Positions 1 to 6,214 of a stretch of 9,645 nt of DNA are shown here, in pieces. This stretch comes from JAFGIT01 sp016929465 [NCBI: Candidatus Coatesbacteria bacterium]. GTDB taxonomy: Bacteria > B130-G9. The stretch spans positions 1 to 9,645 of the forward strand of contig JAFGIT010000321.1 in the NCBI GenBank assembly GCA_016929465.1, given 5' to 3'. A model generated the notes under the pieces. It worked only from the letters and a program-made list of their open reading frames with translations. It was not told the origin of the DNA and ran no database searches. The translations under genes and the position numbers were made by a program. How positions within the stretch are numbered: position 1 is the stretch's first letter; the number at the start of each line of letters is the position of its first letter.

Positions 1-1527
1 GGAATCCCCGAGGACGACCCCCGCAACCCGGCGACTATCGCGGATAACGTCGGTGATAACGTGGGCGACGTCGCCGGCATGGGCGCCGATCTCTATGAGT
101 CCTACTGCGGCTCGATACTGGCGACCGCAGCGCTTGGGGTCGCCGCTGGGCTTGGCATCAGAGGCGTCATCGCGCCTATGGTGCTCGCCGCGGCCGGGAT
201 ATTGGTCTCGATATTCGGAGTATATCTCGTGAAGACCAAGGGCGAGGAGTCGCAGAAGACCCTCCTCAAAGCGCTGGGCCGAGGCATCAATATGAGCTCT
301 TTGCTGGTCGTAATCGTCTCCTACTTCATTGTGTCATTCATCTTGCCTGACCAATTCGGCGTGTTCTTCGCCATTGTAATCGGCCTTGGAGTAGGCATCA
401 TTATCGGAAAATGCACTGAATACTACACTTCCAACGCTTACAGCCCGACGCGGCGCGTCGCGGCGCAGGGCAAGACTGGACCTGCGACTGTCATCATAGA
501 AGGCCTCGGAACGGGGATGCTCTCGACGGTCGTTCCCGTGCTAGCCGTTGGCTTTGGGATGCTCGGCGCGTATGGCGCCACCGGTGGCTTCGGAAATTCC
601 GCGATGGGATTGTATGGAATTGGTATTGCCGCCGTCGGGATGCTCTCCACGCTGGGTATTACCCTTGCGAGCGATGCCTACGGGCCAGTTGCCGACAACG
701 CCGGCGGCAACGCCGAGATGTCAGGCCAGCCGGAATTCGTTCGGAAGAGAACCGACGCTCTCGACAGCCTGGGCAATACGACCGCAGCAACCGGGAAGGG
801 CTTCGCCATCGGCTCTGCTGCTCTGACGGCTCTTGCGCTCCTCGCATCATATATCGAGGAGGTCAAGATAGCGCTCGATAGGCTTGGCGAGGAGACGCTA
901 AATCTTATGGGCAGGGATATCCCAATACTGAGCGCGACGCTCGAGGACTTCATGGATTGCTACCAAATTCACATCATGAATCCGCGAGTTCTGGTCGGCA
1001 TATTCATAGGTGCAATGCTCTCGTTCGCATTCTGCGGAATGACGCTTAAGGCAGTCGGCAGGGCAGCCGGCGCGATGGTGGAGGAAGTCCGTCGGCAATT
1101 CAAGGAGATCAAAGGCATCCTCGAGGGGAAGGCAGAGCCAGAGTATGCGAAGTGCGTCGCGATTTCGACGAAGGGAGCACAGCGAGAGATGATGCTTCCC
1201 TCTCTCATGGCGATCATCGCGCCGATCCTCGTCGGTCTTCTTCTTGGAGTGCCGGGCGTAATGGGATTACTCGTTGGTGCGCTCTGTGCCGGCTTCGCGC
1301 TAGCGGTGTTCATGGCGAATTCCGGTGGCGCGTGGGACAACGCCAAGAAGTACGTTGAGGAGCACGGAAAGAAAGGCTCGGAGGAACATAAGGCGACCGT
1401 CATTGGTGACACAGTCGGCGATCCCTTCAAGGACACTGCTGGACCAAGCCTGAACATCCTGATCAAGCTGATGACGATGGTTAGCATAGTGGTCGCGGGT
1501 CTAATCGTTAAGCATCATCTCTTCTAA
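1..1527 (+). CDS. hppA: Membrane-bound ion-pumping pyrophosphatase, K+-dependent type (5'-partial)
   Basis: This integral membrane enzyme hydrolyses pyrophosphate and uses the energy to pump H+ and/or Na+ across the membrane. The frame is open from base 1, so the start lies upstream; 508 codons remain of a family usually about 660-750 residues long. Visible signatures, counted from base 1, are [10 protein letters not shown] at residue 1, DNVGDNVGD at 15-23 with GADLYESY after it, [32 protein letters not shown] near 224-240, and the C-terminal [12 protein letters not shown] and [17 protein letters not shown]. In [10 protein letters not shown] (residues 258-267) Ala262 and Gly265 occupy the positions that are Lys and Thr in K+-independent enzymes, so the K+-dependent class is indicated. 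Several hydrophobic helices alternate with these loops. Whether it pumps Na+, H+ or both cannot be decided from the part seen. It ends at TAA 1525-1527, and no terminator with a T-tract follows. Confidence 0.97.
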   Translation, partial: GIPEDDPRNPATIADNVGDNVGDVAGMGADLYESYCGSILATAALGVAAGLGIRGVIAPMVLAAAGILVSIFGVYLVKTKGEESQKTLLKALGRGINMSSLLVVIVSYFIVSFILPDQFGVFFAIVIGLGVGIIIGKCTEYYTSNAYSPTRRVAAQGKTGPATVIIEGLGTGMLSTVVPVLAVGFGMLGAYGATGGFGNSAMGLYGIGIAAVGMLSTLGITLASDAYGPVADNAGGNAEMSGQPEFVRKRTDALDSLGNTTAATGKGFAIGSAALTALALLASYIEEVKIALDRLGEETLNLMGRDIPILSATLEDFMDCYQIHIMNPRVLVGIFIGAMLSFAFCGMTLKAVGRAAGAMVEEVRRQFKEIKGILEGKAEPEYAKCVAISTKGAQREMMLPSLMAIIAPILVGLLLGVPGVMGLLVGALCAGFALAVFMANSGGAWDNAKKYVEEHGKKGSEEHKATVIGDTVGDPFKDTAGPSLNILIKLMTMVSIVVAGLIVKHHLF

Positions 1528-1624
1528 GAATCTGGAGAATGGATAAAGGGGAAGGGGGAAGGGGAGATACCTCATCCCGAGCCTTGACTGCATCTGAGAT
1601 CACTATTGGGCTTTAGAAGAGAAG

Positions 1625-2356
1625 ATGTTTATCCCATATCAGGATGTTAATCCGACTAATTCGACGCCGTATGTGACGATCTCGCTCATCGTCCTGAACG
1701 GGCTGGTTTTTGTAGGTCAATTGGCCTATGACTTCGATGGAGGGATGGGGCTTAGCGCCTTTCAATTCGGCTTCAGGCCTGCGTCTCTCATCCATCCTGG
1801 TTCGGATATCCCAGGCGCCAGCCCCTTCATCACGCTCTTCCTTTCGATGTTCATGCACGGCGGGATACTCCACATCGTCGGCAATATGCTCTTCCTCTGG
1901 ATATATGGGGACAACGTCGAGGACACGATGGGCCACGGTTTTTTCTTGGCCTTTTATCTTATGGGAGGCATCGTGGCCACATTGACCCATGCCTTCTTTA
2001 ACATGGATTCCGTCATTCCGACCATTGGGGCAAGCGGCGCAGTCGCTGCGGTGCTTGGCGCTTACCTGGTTCTGTTTCCTCATGCAAAGGTCAAGACGTT
2101 CATCTGGGTCTTCATCTTCTTTATGACTACCATTTATGTCCCCGCTTGGCTGCTCATCGGGATATTCGTTCTGACTAACCTGTTCTGGGGCGCGGTCTCT
2201 CTTGCAGGCCCAGATGGCCCCGGCGTTGCCTGGTTCGCGCACCTCGGCGGCCTCGCATTCGGCCTTCTCCTCGCGATTCCATTCAAGAGCAGGCTTCGCC
2301 ACGCGCACAGGATACACTCGCGCTTCAATCACTGGCCGAGTGAGTGGAGGATATAG
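1625..2356 (+). CDS. Rhomboid family intramembrane serine protease
   Basis: This 243-residue polytopic membrane protein should cleave membrane-anchored substrates within the bilayer. It has the six-helix bacterial rhomboid layout. The first helix is near residues 17-34. The motif HGGILHIVGNMLFLW (78-92) carries His83 and the oxyanion Asn87, followed by GDNVED. The catalytic serine is Ser137 in GASGAVAAVLGAY, and the catalytic histidine is His206 in AWFAHLGGLAFG, so the Ser-His dyad is intact. The N-terminus (IPYQDVNPTNSTPYVTI) matches the usual opening of this subfamily. The basic C-terminal tail (KSRLRHAHRIHSR) is expected to be cytoplasmic. The ATG at 1625 has only a weak purine-rich site (AGAAGAG) just upstream. 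The gene lies 97 bases after hppA on the same strand and could be co-transcribed; substrates cannot be inferred. Confidence 0.95.
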   Translation: MFIPYQDVNPTNSTPYVTISLIVLNGLVFVGQLAYDFDGGMGLSAFQFGFRPASLIHPGSDIPGASPFITLFLSMFMHGGILHIVGNMLFLWIYGDNVEDTMGHGFFLAFYLMGGIVATLTHAFFNMDSVIPTIGASGAVAAVLGAYLVLFPHAKVKTFIWVFIFFMTTIYVPAWLLIGIFVLTNLFWGAVSLAGPDGPGVAWFAHLGGLAFGLLLAIPFKSRLRHAHRIHSRFNHWPSEWRI

Positions 2357-2369
2357 AGGGAGTGTGACA

Positions 2370-2389
2370 CAGGATTGTAAGTAATCCTG
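2370..2389. repeat. Small inverted repeat after the rhomboid gene
   Basis: CAGGATT (2370-2376) and AATCCTG (2383-2389) form a perfect 7-bp stem with a 6-base loop, 13 bases after the rhomboid stop codon. No T-tract follows, so it is not a classical intrinsic terminator. It could protect the transcript 3' end or aid termination. Confidence 0.4.
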
Positions 2390-2405
2390 GGCCAGATAAA
2401 GACCT

Positions 2406-2433
2406 GAGCAAACACCTCTGAATTGATTTGCTC
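2406..2433. repeat. Inverted repeat with wide loop
   Basis: GAGCAAA (2406-2412) is complementary to TTTGCTC (2427-2433) across a 14-base loop. TGAGCA (2405-2410) could instead pair with TGCTCA (2434-2439). It lies between two other hairpins and may be part of one structured 3' region. Its role is unknown. Confidence 0.3.
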
Positions 2434-2443
2434 TGCTCATTAA

Positions 2444-2460
2444 ATGCCCCATCGGGGCAT
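2444..2460 (+). terminator. GC-rich hairpin, possible terminator without T-tract
   Basis: ATGCCCC-ATC-GGGGCAT is a perfect 7-bp stem with a 3-base loop, about 90 bases after the rhomboid stop codon. It is the most stable-looking short hairpin just after the hppA-rhomboid pair. The downstream bases are not T-rich, so a termination role is inferred from position only. Confidence 0.35.
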
Positions 2461-2535
2461 CATGTGAATAGCCGTTGGTGCCGGCCGCAGGCCAAACCTA
2501 CGGACTCAAAGACGCCAACCAAAATATCCCTCTCC

Positions 2536-2558
2536 CGCCAATCGCGCTGCGATTGGCG
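2536..2558. repeat. Perfect 10-bp inverted repeat
   Basis: CGCCAATCGC (2536-2545) and GCGATTGGCG (2549-2558) form a perfect 10-bp stem around the 3-base loop GCT. The run AAGAAAAAAGGG follows about 10 bases later. On neither strand is the stem followed directly by a T-tract. It could be a REP-like unit, a protein-binding palindrome or a transcript end. Confidence 0.5.
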
Positions 2559-2604
2559 TGCGAATGAAGAAAAAAGGGCTGATTGACGCCTTCTGTACTC
2601 CACG

Positions 2605-2610
2605 CTTCCG
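2605..2610. repeat. Left copy of 6-bp direct repeat flanking the element
   Basis: CTTCCG here is repeated exactly at 2874-2879, directly outside the two terminal inverted repeats. This is the pattern of a target-site duplication. The terminal G here and C at 2874 also pair with each other, so a 15-bp inverted repeat with a 4-bp TTCC duplication is an equally valid reading. Confidence 0.6.
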
Positions 2611-2624
2611 AGGCTGTCTAATAA
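2611..2624 (+). repeat. Left terminal inverted repeat of the MITE-like element
   Basis: AGGCTGTCTAATAA is the exact reverse complement of 2860-2873. It is the presumed transposase-recognised end. Confidence 0.75.
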
Positions 2625-2645
2625 GTCGAAACGTGTGGTTTTAGA

Positions 2646-2663
2646 GGCGATTCACGAATCGCC
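2646..2663. repeat. REP-like hairpin 1 inside the element
   Basis: GGCGATTC (2646-2653) and GAATCGCC (2656-2663) form a perfect 8-bp stem around AC. It shares the GGCGRTT...AAYCGCC layout of hairpin 2 at 2720-2739, so the two look like diverged copies of one palindromic unit. Confidence 0.5.
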
Positions 2664-2719
2664 CAATCTCTATTGATTCCCTTACCAGATTGCCTTGAAT
2701 GCGGCGCTGAGGCCCTCAA

Positions 2720-2739
2720 GGGCGGTTTATGAACCGCCC
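2720..2739. repeat. REP-like hairpin 2 inside the element
   Basis: GGGCGGTT (2720-2727) and AACCGCCC (2732-2739) form a perfect 8-bp stem with a TATG loop. It is followed by CTAAAAGGCGG, which offers an alternative pairing with CCGCC. Palindromes of this GC-capped form resemble dispersed extragenic repeats known in many bacteria. Confidence 0.5.
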
Positions 2740-2859
2740 CTAAAAGGCGGATTTCAACGAATCCGATTCGAATGATATTGGCCTGGCTGAAATTGACAAT
2801 CTGTCGGGATTCTGATAAAATTATCGTGTGAACAGGAAGCAAAAACCTCGCCAAGCCAT

Positions 2860-2873
2860 TTATTAGACAGCCT
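2860..2873 (-). repeat. Right terminal inverted repeat of the MITE-like element
   Basis: TTATTAGACAGCCT is the exact reverse complement of 2611-2624. It is followed at once by the second CTTCCG copy. Confidence 0.75.
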
Positions 2874-2879
2874 CTTCCG
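2874..2879. repeat. Right copy of 6-bp direct repeat flanking the element
   Basis: CTTCCG matches 2605-2610 exactly and abuts the right terminal inverted repeat, as expected for a target-site duplication. Confidence 0.6.
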
Positions 2880-3160
2880 CATGGGGATACCCGCGGTATC
2901 GCCCTTATCAGGGCGTCGATCAATAGAGTGGGAAGCAATCGAAAATTGTGGTGCTCAAATTACCTGCAATCTGAGGTCAAACCCAGCCGGGCATGTTGCT
3001 TAACCCGTCTATCAATTTCGGGCCAGATTTGCCGGTATGGGCCTTTATTGACAAGTTGTTAAAGTTCGTGGCAAATTCGTTCGAGAGAAACAGCAGAGCG
3101 TTGGCTCTGATGGGTCTCAAGGCTTAGCTGCGGTTTGACAATGGATTCAGGTTCCCACCT
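2880..3160 (+). other. Non-coding leader region before the signalling operon
   Basis: No reading frame with recognisable content was found in these 281 bases. They hold three small hairpins: GATACC/GGTATC (2886-2900, loop CGC), CGCCC/GGGCG (2900-2915), and CAGAGC/GCTCTG (3094-3109, loop GTTG). The last lies 50 bases before the first operon gene and may be part of its transcript leader. Two exact TTGACA hexamers are at 3048-3053 and 3135-3140. No known riboswitch was recognised. Confidence 0.5.
3048..3077 (+). promoter_or_regulatory. Candidate promoter for the signalling operon
   Basis: A consensus -35 hexamer TTGACA lies at 3048-3053. At the expected 17-18 base spacing the -10 is poor (GCAAAT or CAAATT at 3071-3077), with a TG at 3069-3070 that could act as an extended -10. 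The position is sensible, about 85 bases before the first start codon. The support is only the -35 match and location. Confidence 0.3.
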
Positions 3161-4126
3161 ATGATTGAGCATGACAGAGAGGTGATTCTCTCGGTGACGG
3201 GCAGTCCTCTGATGCAATTGCATCTTGAGGAAGGGCTCGCGGGGAAGGAACGGGTCGTCCTGACTTTCCCATCTATAGTTGAGGGCGTAAGAGCCGCATG
3301 GAGGAACGTCGGGGACGCTATGGTCTTCTGCGCGGACGGTTTCGAGAAGCCCGGTGCGCCCGACTATCAAGACCTGTGGGCGGTATCCGAGAAGAGGAAC
3401 ATCCCTGTATTGGTACTTGGCTCGCATTCGGACCTTTGCCGCAAGATAGACTGGCTCGAGAGCGGCGCTGCTGATTACATTTTGAGACCCTTCGATATGG
3501 ATGACCTTATTGCTCGATTGGCAGCGCACATAAGGAGCCGTCGGCAGCGGAGGAAGCTCATATCTACGAATGCCGAGCTCTCACACGAGGTGAAGAAACT
3601 CGAGAGATTGGCCATCGTTGATGGTCTCACACAGCTCTACAACCACCGTTATTTCCAGGAGAGGCTCGCGGCCGAATTCAGCCGCTCAATGCGACATGGG
3701 ACCCCCGTGAGTCTGGTTCTGATCGACCTCGATCACTTCAAGGAAGTGAATGATCTGCACGGCCATCAGGCGGGTGATGATGTTCTGATCGGCTTCTCTA
3801 AGACACTGAAGAGCGAAATGAGGCCTTCTGACCTTCCCGCGAGGTACGGCGGCGAGGAGCTGGTCGTGATTCTCCCGGAGACTGACGCAGATGGAGCCTT
3901 GGCAATAGCCGAGCGAGTCAGGAAGGCTCTGGGTTCACAATCATTCATCGGACGAGATGGGCATCGGTTCACCGTGACTGCGAGCTTCGGAATAGCTACC
4001 CTGAGAGGAGATATGCCAAATCCAGCGGCTTTGATAAATGCTGCCGATCGCAGTCTATACTTCGCCAAAGGCTCCGGCAGAAACAGAACAATGGTTTTTG
4101 AGCCAGAGATGGCCTCGGAATCTTAA
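3161..4126 (+). CDS. Diguanylate cyclase with degenerate receiver domain
   Basis: This 321-residue cytoplasmic protein should make c-di-GMP from two GTP. Residues 7-125 have a receiver fold but lack its chemistry. The acidic pair after strand 1 is replaced (ILSVTGSPL), the phosphoacceptor region reads MVFCADGF, and the usual Lys is Arg109 (DYILRPF). A helical linker (126-150) leads to the GGDEF domain. That domain has DGLTQLYNHRYF, LIDLDHFKEVND with metal-binding Asp189, and the active-site variant GGEEL at 230-234. RPSD (221-224) is five residues before it and forms an RxxD product-inhibition site, so a catalytically active, feedback-inhibited enzyme is predicted. The start is uncertain: ATG 3161 has no Shine-Dalgarno, while in-frame GTG 3194 has AGAGAGG upstream but would cut into the first strand of the receiver. 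An in-frame TAG at 3125 bounds the frame. Confidence 0.93.
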   Translation: MIEHDREVILSVTGSPLMQLHLEEGLAGKERVVLTFPSIVEGVRAAWRNVGDAMVFCADGFEKPGAPDYQDLWAVSEKRNIPVLVLGSHSDLCRKIDWLESGAADYILRPFDMDDLIARLAAHIRSRRQRRKLISTNAELSHEVKKLERLAIVDGLTQLYNHRYFQERLAAEFSRSMRHGTPVSLVLIDLDHFKEVNDLHGHQAGDDVLIGFSKTLKSEMRPSDLPARYGGEELVVILPETDADGALAIAERVRKALGSQSFIGRDGHRFTVTASFGIATLRGDMPNPAALINAADRSLYFAKGSGRNRTMVFEPEMASES

Positions 4127-4130
4127 GGAG
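4125..4130 (+). promoter_or_regulatory. Ribosome binding site of the first histidine kinase
   Basis: AAGGAG lies 11 bases before ATG 4142 and overlaps the TAA stop of the cyclase gene (4124-4126). It fixes the kinase start and suggests translational coupling. Confidence 0.75.
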
Positions 4131-4141
4131 TTGAGCGGGAC

Positions 4142-6214
4142 ATGGTCGAGCCCAAAATGGCATTTCATCTGACCAGAGAACTGCTGGACGATATCCTGGA
4201 TGGGATATTGATCCTGAATGACTCGGGCCAAGTGATTTTCGCCAATTCAATGGCTATTTCCAAGCTCACGACCGGGACCGACAGCATGCTCAATCGCAAG
4301 ATATCCGAGCTGCTTCCAGCTCCAACTGAGATGACGTGGGACGAGGCCTGGTATCAGATCAGCGTTCAGAAGCAGAGGGTCGAGCTCAACTTCCTATCCG
4401 TTGAGTCAATCGACCAAAGGGAGATGTTCTTCTTCGATGCGTCGCTCGCGCCGAGAATCGGCATCGATGGCAAATTCGCTGGCGCAGTCTGCCTGCTTCA
4501 TTTCGCTTCTGCCGCAGAAAAATTAGCGATGGAGGTCGAGACTGCAAAGGGCATAATCGAGACGCAGCTTTGCCAATTGGAGGATTTCACCGCCATTGGG
4601 GATGAGATAATAGGTGAGACGGACCTCGGCCAGGTTCTTAGAAGGGTGGCGGAGACGATCCGTGAGCACTCGAATTTCCGCCGTGTTGTTGTCTCCCGAT
4701 TCACCGGAGACGAGGGTGAGAGGGAGATAGCCTGTGCCGGTGTCACCGAAGAGGAGGCGGAATTGCTCAAGACCAGGCGCTGGTCCCAGAAGATCGGGAA
4801 GGACGTGTTGCGCGACCAGTTCAAGGTCGGTCATTCTTCTTATTATGTCCCTCATGACCTCTCGGATACCATCCCCATATATGGACTCAAGAGCAAGATT
4901 CCCGCACATGAGATGAAGGACTGGCACCCGAATGACTGCCTGTTCATCCCTCTCTTCGGCCGGGGCAGGAAGATGATAGGCCTGATTTCACTCGATGATC
5001 CCAGAGACGGAAGAACGCCCACGGCTGATTCTTTGAGACCGCTGGAGCTGTTCGCATCGCAAGCGGCAAGGGCGATTGATGAGGCGACGCTGAAACGGGA
5101 GCTGACAGAAACGAAAGACAATCTCAGGCGGCTCATCGACAGCACGCCCGACGCAATCATCGCGACTGATGCCCATGGCGTGGTGACGTTCTACAGCGAC
5201 GGCGCGAAGCGCATGTTCGGCTATCAGCCGCAGGAGATAGTCGGCAAGCGCCTGGCGAAATTTTACTCCGATGATCCGAAGATGGGGCTGGCTCGGGCCC
5301 GCAAGATAATGGAAGACCTCATGAACAGCCCTACAGAGAGCATCACCGGCCGAATTCTGGAGTTCCCTAGAAAGAGCGGCGGACGAGTGCCAGTGATGAT
5401 CTCCGCAGGATTGCTCAGGAATGAATCAAGCCAGGTGGTCGGAACCATCGGCGCTGCACGCGATATCAGCGAGGACATCAGACTCCGTCAGCAGATAATG
5501 GAGAAGAACCGGAAACTCGAGGCCAAAAACGCTGAGCTTGAGGAATTCGTCTATGTCGCCTCTCACGACCTTCAGGCTCCGCTGGTCTCCATTCAGGGAT
5601 TTGCGGCGAAGCTCGAGAGGGAATCTGCTAACGTCCTTGGCGAGACCGGCTTACATTGCATCTCGAGGTTGAATGCGAATGTATCTCGAATGTCCTTGTT
5701 GCTGAAGAGCTTACTGGAGCTCTCGAGGGCAAGCACCAAGGCACTGCAGAAGGATCCGTGCGATCTCTCCCGCATCTTGGACGACATACTTGAGGATTAT
5801 TCAGATCAGATCGATAAGCTAGGCGCAGAGATCAGAAGGCTGAATACACTGCCAGTTGTCGAATGCGACGGAATTCAGATCGCTCAGGTTCTCTCGAACC
5901 TGGTTGGCAACGCGCTGAAATACTGCGCGGATGACAGGCCGCCGATCATTGAGATCGGTAGCGAAGGCGACGAGTCGTCCTATATGATCTGGATCAAAGA
6001 CAACGGGATCGGTATTATGGAGGACGAGGCGGAGACGATTTTCTTGCCTTTCAAAAGACTTAGACATAAGACATCCAATGGGATAGGAATAGGGTTGTCG
6101 ATCGCGCAGCGGATTATTGAGCGGCATGGCGGCCGTATCTGGGCAGAGCCTGGACAGGAGCATGGATGCAGGTTCTGTTTTGAGCTTCCAAAAGAGAGGA
6201 CGGCGAATAATTGA
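4142..6214 (+). CDS. PAS-GAF-PAS sensor histidine kinase (phytochrome-type kinase core)
   Basis: This 690-residue soluble kinase has no membrane segment or signal peptide. The order is: a PAS-like domain at about 8-122; a GAF domain at about 155-313 ending in LISLDDPRDGRTPT and LELFASQAARAIDEA; a second PAS at about 325-445 (STPDAIIATDAHGVVTF); a short coiled coil; then HisKA with phosphoacceptor His475 in YVASHDLQAPL. The HATPase part has its N box around Asn586-Asn590, G1 as DNGIGI (620-625) and G2 as NGIGIGL (646-652). All catalytic motifs are intact. The VASHDLQ.PL type is the one found in Cph1-like and many PAS kinases, which typically work with a separate Rcp1-type receiver, and the next gene encodes exactly that. 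No bilin-binding phytochrome signature is visible, so the ligand sensed is unknown. Its stop overlaps the next start by one base. Confidence 0.95.
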   Translation: MVEPKMAFHLTRELLDDILDGILILNDSGQVIFANSMAISKLTTGTDSMLNRKISELLPAPTEMTWDEAWYQISVQKQRVELNFLSVESIDQREMFFFDASLAPRIGIDGKFAGAVCLLHFASAAEKLAMEVETAKGIIETQLCQLEDFTAIGDEIIGETDLGQVLRRVAETIREHSNFRRVVVSRFTGDEGEREIACAGVTEEEAELLKTRRWSQKIGKDVLRDQFKVGHSSYYVPHDLSDTIPIYGLKSKIPAHEMKDWHPNDCLFIPLFGRGRKMIGLISLDDPRDGRTPTADSLRPLELFASQAARAIDEATLKRELTETKDNLRRLIDSTPDAIIATDAHGVVTFYSDGAKRMFGYQPQEIVGKRLAKFYSDDPKMGLARARKIMEDLMNSPTESITGRILEFPRKSGGRVPVMISAGLLRNESSQVVGTIGAARDISEDIRLRQQIMEKNRKLEAKNAELEEFVYVASHDLQAPLVSIQGFAAKLERESANVLGETGLHCISRLNANVSRMSLLLKSLLELSRASTKALQKDPCDLSRILDDILEDYSDQIDKLGAEIRRLNTLPVVECDGIQIAQVLSNLVGNALKYCADDRPPIIEIGSEGDESSYMIWIKDNGIGIMEDEAETIFLPFKRLRHKTSNGIGIGLSIAQRIIERHGGRIWAEPGQEHGCRFCFELPKERTANN

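Larger units (their letters stand above)
2611..2873. mobile_element. MITE-like non-autonomous insertion element, 263 bp
   Basis: The segment begins AGGCTGTCTAATAA and ends with its exact reverse complement TTATTAGACAGCCT, a 14-bp perfect terminal inverted repeat. Similarity continues inward imperfectly, for about 25 of the first 34 positions including GGTTTT at both ends. It is flanked by CTTCCG on both sides. It encodes no plausible transposase: the only overlapping long reading frame is on the minus strand, crosses an element end and resembles nothing known to me. Size, inverted repeats and flanking duplication fit a miniature inverted-repeat transposable element mobilised in trans. The family is not identified; ends of the GGCTGTCT type occur in some DDE-transposase IS groups. 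It sits between the rhomboid gene and the signalling operon. Confidence 0.72.

Noticed and set aside
969-1487. Minus-strand frame of 172 codons inside hppA
   Set aside because: It is fully antisense to conserved pyrophosphatase motifs and has the composition of a reversed membrane protein, so it is a shadow.
1613-2452. Long minus-strand reading frame (279 codons) antiparallel to the rhomboid gene
   Set aside because: It is the complement of a well-conserved rhomboid gene. Its translation is rich in charged residues with no recognisable domain, so it is a shadow frame.
2370-2460. Classical intrinsic terminators after the rhomboid gene
   Set aside because: The stems are perfect but none is followed by a run of T on the + strand, so only a low-confidence terminator call was kept for the GC-rich one.
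2475-2530. Possible c-di-GMP (GEMM) riboswitch-like words such as GGCCAAACC and CAAAGACGCC
   Set aside because: The words are not in the order or spacing of the GEMM aptamer and I could not draw its three-way fold. The site is also about 650 bases and a mobile element away from the cyclase gene.
2618-2938. Minus-strand frame of 106 codons over the inverted-repeat element
   Set aside because: It starts outside the element, crosses its right terminal repeat and runs through both palindromes. No transposase motif or Shine-Dalgarno is visible, so coding is unlikely.
4142-5095. Bacteriophytochrome sensor module in the first kinase
   Set aside because: The order PAS-GAF resembles a phytochrome, but there is no visible bilin-binding cysteine motif and no PHY domain; a second PAS follows the GAF instead.
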